64,000 bases of DNA from Telopea speciosissima (Eukaryota; Streptophyta; Magnoliopsida; Proteales; Proteaceae), in contig NC_057916.1 of the NCBI RefSeq assembly GCF_018873765.1, forward strand, positions 29,363,501 through 29,427,500, given 5' to 3'. Of the stretch, positions 57,401-64,000 are shown in pieces. The notes beneath the pieces are model-generated. The model worked only from the letters and a program-made list of their open reading frames with translations. It made no database searches and was not told where the DNA came from. The position numbers and the translations under genes were made by a program. Position 1 is the first letter of the stretch. Every line of letters starts with the position of its first letter.

Positions 57401-58470
57401 ACCCCAAATCCATCATCCTCATTGGATATTGAAGCACATATTGTTCATATAAATTTAAATTTCTAAAATAATTTATCAATAATATATGATTTGTGGGCTC
57501 TGTGATCTGGCCATTTGTTTTATTCAATATATATATATATATATATTAATAAGTTTTTGTAAGCAAATTACATTTTAAAAATTGAAGACTACTTGAAGAC
57601 CAATTGAAAAATTTTGGACCTTTGGTCAATCATTTAGTATCTCCTCTAAGTAGCTTATTGTAGAACTATTGGTGGGTTTATCTTATAAAGCAAGTCTTGT
57701 AAATTATTCTTAATATATGTAATTAACATTCCAAGAAACTTCTCTTAATCTTCCAATGCCATCAAACTAAATCACCTTTTACTTTCCTTGTCTTAATTAC
57801 CTATTTCCTATGATTCTTAATGATATTTCTTTTTGGCTTCTAATCCATAAAGACATGTGAACATGGTAAGATCATATCTATATATATAAACCCTCTTTGT
57901 TATGATTAGTTATTTTGAATTTTATTAAAACTTTTTGGAATGGCAATCATATTTTGTTTTACTTTTTAAGTAATTGGATTTCTCTTGAGCTTTCACCGAA
58001 AAAAGGGGGGGATTAGCTTGGGCCATACTCAAGGCTGACATTCTCAAGCTTATCAGTTCCTAGCTAGGGCTGGGCCACACACATTGATTGAATTATTGCT
58101 CCACACGTAAGCTATATTAATTTGGAATTAATATTTTCTGTTTTCTATTTATAGTAGAAAGAGAGAAAATTTTCTATAATTAACAGTAGAGAGAATTATT
58201 CGGTACACCGACATGTCTCCGCGCGACATGGGCCCATGATCAAGATTTTGCTTAGATCAGAATCCTAATCATTTTGGATCAATGGACAAGAAGTTGGGTT
58301 GCCTAACATCTAATATGAAAGCTACTTAAGTCTTTACTTAATTTTGGATTAAAATTTTATCTTAATCATAAAACAATGACAAAAATTAGGGTTTTTGTAA
58401 TTTGGACGTTTTCTGTTTATTAAATATACTTTGGATTACTCTTTATAAAAAATGATTATTTTCCAAACCT
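54401..58470. other. Intergenic region upstream of NAC, with a short hairpin and orphan TATA boxes
   Basis: A perfect 12-bp inverted repeat ATCAGTTGATCA / TGATCAACTGAT lies at 54769-54780 and 54806-54817. TTTATAAATACCCC at about 56464-56477 has the form of a core promoter on the + strand, but no gene follows that I can recognise. AT microsatellite at 57528-57546. Nothing else is supported. Confidence 0.35.
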
Positions 58471-58827
58471 TTCTCTCTCTCTCTCTCTCTCTCTCCTTTC
58501 CTAGAGCTATCCTAGTAATTGATTTCTTGTAACTGTGGATCTTCTTCTCTTTCTTGAAACTCTCTTATTATATAAATAATTCAGAAGCATCAGCAGCAGC
58601 CAGAACCAATATTACCTACTTATTAAAGACCTTATCATCTTTCTCTCTATATATATATAACATTCCAAAACCCCCACCAAAGGATTTTTAAGGTTCTTTT
58701 TAGATTATTATCTACTACTCCCAAGAACTCCTGATAGTGTATTACTTTTTTAGAATTTAAAACTCAAAACCCAATCACCTTCTTTGGCCATTAAAATTTT
58801 TTCTGTTTCCTTTTCAAAATAGCAGAG
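58471..58827 (+). promoter_or_regulatory. NAC gene core promoter and 5' leader
   Basis: A CT microsatellite (about 58471-58496) is followed by two TATA-like boxes, TATATAAATAATT near 58569 and CTATATATATATAAC near 58646. The ATG is at 58828, and the leader is pyrimidine-rich. The second TATA box would give a leader of about 150 nt. Confidence 0.45.
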
Positions 58828-61800
58828 ATGAGTTTAAGGGACATTGAGAGCACACTGCCTCCAGGGTTCAGATTCTATCCTAGTGATGAGGAGTTGGTTT
58901 GCCATTATCTTTACAAAAAGATTGTTAATGAAAGAAGCTCTAATGGAACTATGGTGGAAGTAGACTTGCATACCTGTGAGCCCTGGCAACTACCAGGTGA
59001 GTTTACAGTTTAGCTTTTCTTTGTTTCCATTTCTTATGTTTCTTCAAAATCTCTCGCTCTCTCTTGGACTTGCATACATGAGCTCAAAGCCATTGTTTTA
59101 TCAAATCAAATTCAAAATTTAAGCTACACCAGTTTAATGGTTGAACATTACAAAAGCACAGGGATTGATACACAAAAGCCATCCACTGTGTGTGTGGTTG
59201 TTTGGAAGAGAGAGAGAGAGAGAGAGAGAGCTGTGGTTTATACAACAATAACAACAACAACAACAACTTAGCCTTATTTCAATTAAATGGGGTCGGCTAC
59301 ATGGATCTTTGCCCTCTAATTAGCTCTATTTGAGGTCATACTTGATATGACACACCGACTGTCAATATCAAACAATGGATGTTGTACTTCATGTTCTCTC
59401 CGCAGGTTGGTGCATGTCTGGATGTCCTCTCTCTCTCTCTCTCTCTCATGTGCTTGAAAGAATTTAGTAGCAGCCACCAATCTTAACTTGTAATGGTTTT
59501 TGTTCCTTTTTGTCCTGCATACGTTTAGTAGTCAGTTTAAACCCTCTCTCTCTCTCTCTCATGTTTGAAATGAAATCATGTAAGTAAATATGATAGTTCT
59601 TTTCTTTGTTTTTATTTCTCTTTATAGCTAAATTGGTGGTTTAGATTAGGAGATGAGCAAGTGAGAGGACGAAGAAGGGTTTATAGAGCCTAAACTTTGT
59701 GTGGTTGATATAATAGTCATATACGTATAAAAGGAGACAATTAACTTTGGCCCACGGAAGGATATTTCAAACTTCTTGTGACCTTTGTAAGACACAAGTA
59801 TTCTTTTATGTACACTAATGTCATATTCTTTCTTTTCCTTCTTAAAGTAATAGATGTTTCGTGACCAAATTAATTATCAAGGATACCATGACCTCTTCTC
59901 CTTTTCCTTTTCCTTTTTCTAATTATGTATTAAGAAGATGATAACTAATATAATTAAGTAAGAACTACCTTAATATAAAGGATCTAGCTAGGTATATCCG
60001 AGTTTGATTCAATTAGAAACTAGAAATACATGATACCACGGAATCCGTAGAAACCCGTATATATATAATTAATAATCATGTTGGTGAAGTTCTTATAATT
60101 TTTTAATAATAATTTTTTGGTAAATAGATATGTTTTTATTCTTTAAACATCTTGTTAAGAATATTAATTATAAGTAATTGAGTGAAAGGTCAAGTGCACA
60201 TGATTCACATTAAATATATATATATTGAGGTTTTCATAATCAATAAAATGAGTTACAAGTAATTACTAGCTAGTAGCTATAAATGAAGCTATGGAATGGA
60301 AAGGTCAAGTACACATGATTCACATGCTAACAAGTCAGCTTCTTTTTGTTTGTTTCTTTGGATGTGGAACCCTAATTTAAATCTCGAACTATGTGGACAT
60401 AGTCAAAAGATATATGACTGATCCAATTGTTTGGATTGGCCAAAATATATGGTTCACCGTCTACGTTAAGTATAAGAACCCCGTTGTATTGAACTATCTT
60501 TTGTAATATGAGCCGTGTTTCGATTTTTCTAATTAAAATATAAAAGATTTTTTGAGAAAGTGCTTGTTGAGTGTTATTTTACAATGTGCATAAATCCTTT
60601 TGCCATACTTTTTGAAAGAGTATCGCGTACTCGTACTTCTATGGCCTCTATTGGCTAAGATCATATTCATTGAAAAGGATGACTTGACTTGAGTATGCAT
60701 GGCATGCAATGTTATCCTTCCAAGCATGTAGTATAAAATCTGAGGCTGTCAGCAATTATTATTATTATTTTTCTCATGTGAAAGATTCTATTATCAACTA
60801 CATATAGTTCTTTGTTAGAGTAGTATCCGAGAATGCAAATTCGACTTGGAATGCATTCCTGAATGCATACCAAACACTGCCTAGTTAGGTAATTCACCTA
60901 GAATGTCGACTGTACTGCCCTTTAACATACCAACATAGTTGTAAACATTCTTGAATTAGACTAGGGGAACAAAGTGAGACTTTGTATATAATTTATGAAA
61001 ATGGGAAATTAGAAACAATAAGATGGAAGAAAGAATGAGTATTAGGGAGGGAGAGAGAGAGAGAGAGAGAGAGAATAACATTCCTCTCCCTACTAGTACT
61101 AGCACTACAACAGTGCATGGAAATGATGAAGCCTGATAATTATAACCAAGATATCTGATTTCAAACTTAATTTTATGAAAATATATGAAAATTATGCATT
61201 GAAAATTAAGAAAAAATATATTAACCATTTTATACATTTTTAATAACCTAAAATTTAATTAATCACTCTTAACTAAAAATCCTAATGTAAACAAACCCAT
61301 ATTCTATTTTAAGAGAACTCACTCTCTTCTTCTAATCCCACTCCAGTGGAGTATAGTATCTCCAACCAACCTCCATTTGTGGTTCCAATCTAGACCCAAC
61401 AAGAGTTGTTACACTATAATGTGGCCAAATATACAAAGACAGAAAAAAAATAATAAAAAAAAGAGAGAGAGAGAAGATATTATCCCTACAAACCTAACTT
61501 GTCTTGTTCTTTAGCCACTTTGAGGAGTTCTATTCATTAACTATGGAAAAGCCATAGTAAAGAAACTTCCACAATCTTTGTTCTTTTCAATAAAATAAAA
61601 ATTAAATCTCTCTTGATGTGGCCATCCTTTTAGAAAAGAGTGGTGAAGCTACACTTTACTTCCCTGGCACCTACACTTAGTTATTATTATTATTATTACT
61701 TCTTTTTTATGTACATAAAGATTATGATTCCTTCTAATCTCATTAATTAGTCTTGAAAGCCATCCAACTCCAAAAAGTATCTTTTACATGGAAGATTATG

Positions 61801-64000
61801 ATTCCTCCTAATCTCATTTAATTGTTCTTAAATGGATCATTAACTATTAATGCATGCCCATAATAAGGATTACTTGATATATATATCCATTGTCACTCAA
61901 AACCAACTTCCAAATTCATCCATATATATCAAATACTATTTCAGATTATTCAAATCAGTGTTATTTGAGGGAATCTATTAAGCTCTTAACTCTATTTCTA
62001 ACCACTAAGAAGAGAATATTGAGAAGCTATGATTTGTTTAATTTGATAAAGAACATTCACAGACTCACTTTGTGTTTGGTTTTGTTCCAGATGTGGCCAA
62101 GCTTGGTGCTAATGAATGGTACTTCTTCAGTTTCCGGGACCGTAAATATGCTACCGGTCTGCGAACGAACCGGGCAACGATGTCGGGATACTGGAAGGCT
62201 ACCGGAAAGGATCGTCCGGTGTATGAACCCACTTCTCATGCAATTGTGGGGATGAGGAAGACTTTGGTTTTCTATCGCAATAGAGCTCCAAATGGTATCA
62301 AGACTGGTTGGATCATGCATGAGTTTCGTCAGCAAAACCCTTTCTTACCTCCTAAGGTTTGTTACCACCACCATCACTAGCTCTCACATACACACACCCA
62401 CAAAACAAAAACACAAAAAACATTCCCACTTCGCCTATTAATTAGTCTACAATCCCCTTAAACGCTTAGGAGTGCATTCCTTTATTTATCTGTTCGAATA
62501 TTTGGGATGTAAGCATTATAGGGAACCAGAGCAGATTTTCATCATATTTATGTGTCGCATACAAAAAATGGTTAAGAATTTAGTCTCACATCGACTGCTT
62601 ACTAACATATAACACTTGATAATTTCTTAAATGGAAGATATGGACTGGGCTAAAAACAGAACACATTGGGTCGTGGGTGCAATCATGTGTGGTCCCAAGG
62701 AATCATTTGGGTTGAGATTTTTTTGTCTTCTAGTAGGTCCCTCTTCCATTTTCAACTTTTAAGGACGGAAGGGTTGTGTCGACCTCATTATTTTGAACCC
62801 ACTTGCTCAAGAGATAAAACATTTATGTGGGCTTCCTTAATGGCCCAACCTCATTGTGGGTTCACTTTCATTGTGTCACGTGGATAGATGATGTGTCAAA
62901 TCTAACTTGGATAGATAAGATAGATTAGTCCGGTGTCAAATTTCAAAGTTTAATTCAGTCAAATAATTTGTCGTATAGTAGCCTGTATTCTCATACACTC
63001 TCTGATAGTCGTGAAATTTTTTATATTTTATTTTATAATATAATTAGAAAAAGTTTGTACACACCAAAGGTTTGTACCGTCCTCTAACATTCTCTTTCCT
63101 CTTGACACACTCTTTTCTTTTTGATATGTGAACCCCTGTTAATAAACCATGTGGCATACCCTCTCATGCTCCCATTTGTTGGGCATGAGGATTCCATTAC
63201 ACGCTAACAATGTGTGTCCTCAACTTTATAATATATTTAGCTTACTAATTTGACAAACTCTGATTGAATGAACTTCATATGTGAATAAGGGACCCTGAGG
63301 TCTATCTATTCACAAAATTTGAATGATCCATTCGATCTGCCATATATGGACATTGAGAAATGGTTCACGTAGGAGACAATTTGCCCTTTACAAGTTAACA
63401 AAGTTTCTCATACAAAAGTCGCCCCGAACCAGTTCGATTATCATACCAAACTCATCTCTAACCTCAATTGCACCACCCAGTGTTCTAAAGGACTTTAAGA
63501 GCAGACCGGGGTTATGAAAATCGGAATCAGAATTTAATCGATCAGTGCCTATTCCGATCTGAATCAGTCAATTCGACCAATCCAATTTTGATTCTTGAAA
63601 CAGTGGACCGAATGATCCAACTACATTACCTAGCTCAACGGTTGGATCATTCTGATAGCCAATTATGGCAGTGTTGGATATAGGTTTAAAATATATATAT
63701 ATCAGTATTTGATATAGAGGATGGTTTTGCCCCAAATTCGCTTTAAAAAAAAAATTGAAATTTTAGACGATTTTGCCTTTACCACAGATGGCTAATTATC
63801 GGTATCACTGATACGATACCGATATTTGAAACCGTGATTGGATCCTTTCTCAGAAACATTTGCATGGAAGTGTAGACTCTAATTATTTCCATGCACGAAA
63901 GTTATTTGATATATTGTCTAAGAGAGATTTTTAATATGTTTATTTTGTCTGAACTTATTTGAATGCAGGAAGATTGGGTGCTTTGCAGAGTCATGTACAA
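58828..64000 (+). CDS. NAC-domain transcription factor, NAC21/22-like (3' end beyond the window)
   Basis: Exons are 58828-58996, 62091-62356 and 63969 to beyond 64000, all with GT-AG borders and matching phases. The protein starts [20 protein letters not shown], then [88 protein letters not shown] and [10 protein letters not shown]. These are NAC subdomains A to E in order. A-C-D hold the DNA-binding and dimer contacts. The MSLRDIES start and CHYLYKKI fit the NAC21/22-like group. Members control organ growth and auxin responses. The activation domain lies outside the window. Intron 1 is 3.1 kb and intron 2 is 1.6 kb, with the exon 2/3 position conserved in NAC genes. Confidence 0.93.
59243..59355 (-). 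mobile_element. RTE-type LINE 3' fragment in NAC intron 1
   Basis: (CAA)n then CTTAGCCTTATTTCAATTAA and GGGGTCGGCTACATGGATCT mark the same 3' end as the copies at 21488, 38436 and 39192. Only about 110 bp remain. AG and CT microsatellites lie on either side (59210-59230 and 59427-59447). Confidence 0.7.
59356..62090 (+). other. NAC intron 1, remainder
   Basis: AT-rich, with CT/GA microsatellites at 59427-59447, 59545-59559 and 61049-61073. A GGAATGCATTC motif near 60850 resembles the one at 48940. It may hold regulatory elements, but none can be named from sequence. Confidence 0.4.
62357..63968 (+). mobile_element. NAC intron 2 with decayed MULE-type repeats at its 3' end
   Basis: 63510-63600 and 63660-63835 are made of ATCGGAATC and GATACCGATATTTGAAACC words, typical of old Mutator-like relics, but no flanking duplications were found. 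The first kilobase of the intron shows no feature. Confidence 0.4.

Overview
The window is nuclear DNA of a flowering plant. The evidence is plant-only gene families (a Golgi PMT-type putative methyltransferase and a NAC transcription factor), small GT-AG exons in AT-rich introns, and a dense load of Ty1/copia, Ty3/gypsy, L1-type and RTE-type LINE, hAT-like and Mutator-like elements. The species cannot be read from the sequence. A woody, intron-rich angiosperm is only a guess.

Layout. 1-12830 is a tower of nested transposons. An old copia element on the + strand (3' LTR at 12575-12830) holds a younger copia on the minus strand (128-6834, 5-bp target duplication GAATC) and a decayed L1-type LINE on the minus strand (about 7881-11990). 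The younger copia is itself split by a 1.44-kb TIR transposon (1219-2659). The tower lies upstream of two + strand exons (13328-15071) encoding the C terminus of an importin-beta/exportin-like protein, probably exportin-4. 15.9-18.2 kb holds LINE tails and a gypsy relic.

20320-25724 (minus) is a complete seven-exon PMT8/PMT9-type gene predicted to encode 627 residues, with leader introns upstream. 27.9-31.9 kb is intergenic, with an intact hAT-type MITE (8-bp TSD) and a solo LTR. 32307-37000 (minus) is a complete six-exon RBM42-like RNA-binding protein gene (267 residues). Its introns hold a solo LTR and a possible poison cassette exon. 37-43.2 kb contains a previously masked pseudogene on the + strand: three C-terminal exons of an STK19-like protein carrying two stop codons and one frameshift.

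The most unusual part is 43.2-47.9 kb. Two long-TIR Mutator-like elements stand in tandem, and each carries a first exon taken from a host gene. Element 1 (43227-44899) carries a signal-peptide exon resembling a TM9SF/TMN protein. Element 2 (46312-47837, perfect 9-bp TSD TTAATTTAT) carries the first exon of a DeSI-like PPPDE protease. Their outermost ends are alike, so they look like one Pack-MULE family. Two related fold-back MITEs bracket element 2.

48-58.6 kb is gene-poor, with LINE fragments, a 184-bp MULE MITE, a solo LTR with TSD and fold-back elements. 58828-64000 (+) is the 5' part of a NAC21/22-like NAC-domain gene that runs off the right edge.

The host genes show no sign of working as one pathway. 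They are ordinary single genes separated by transposons.
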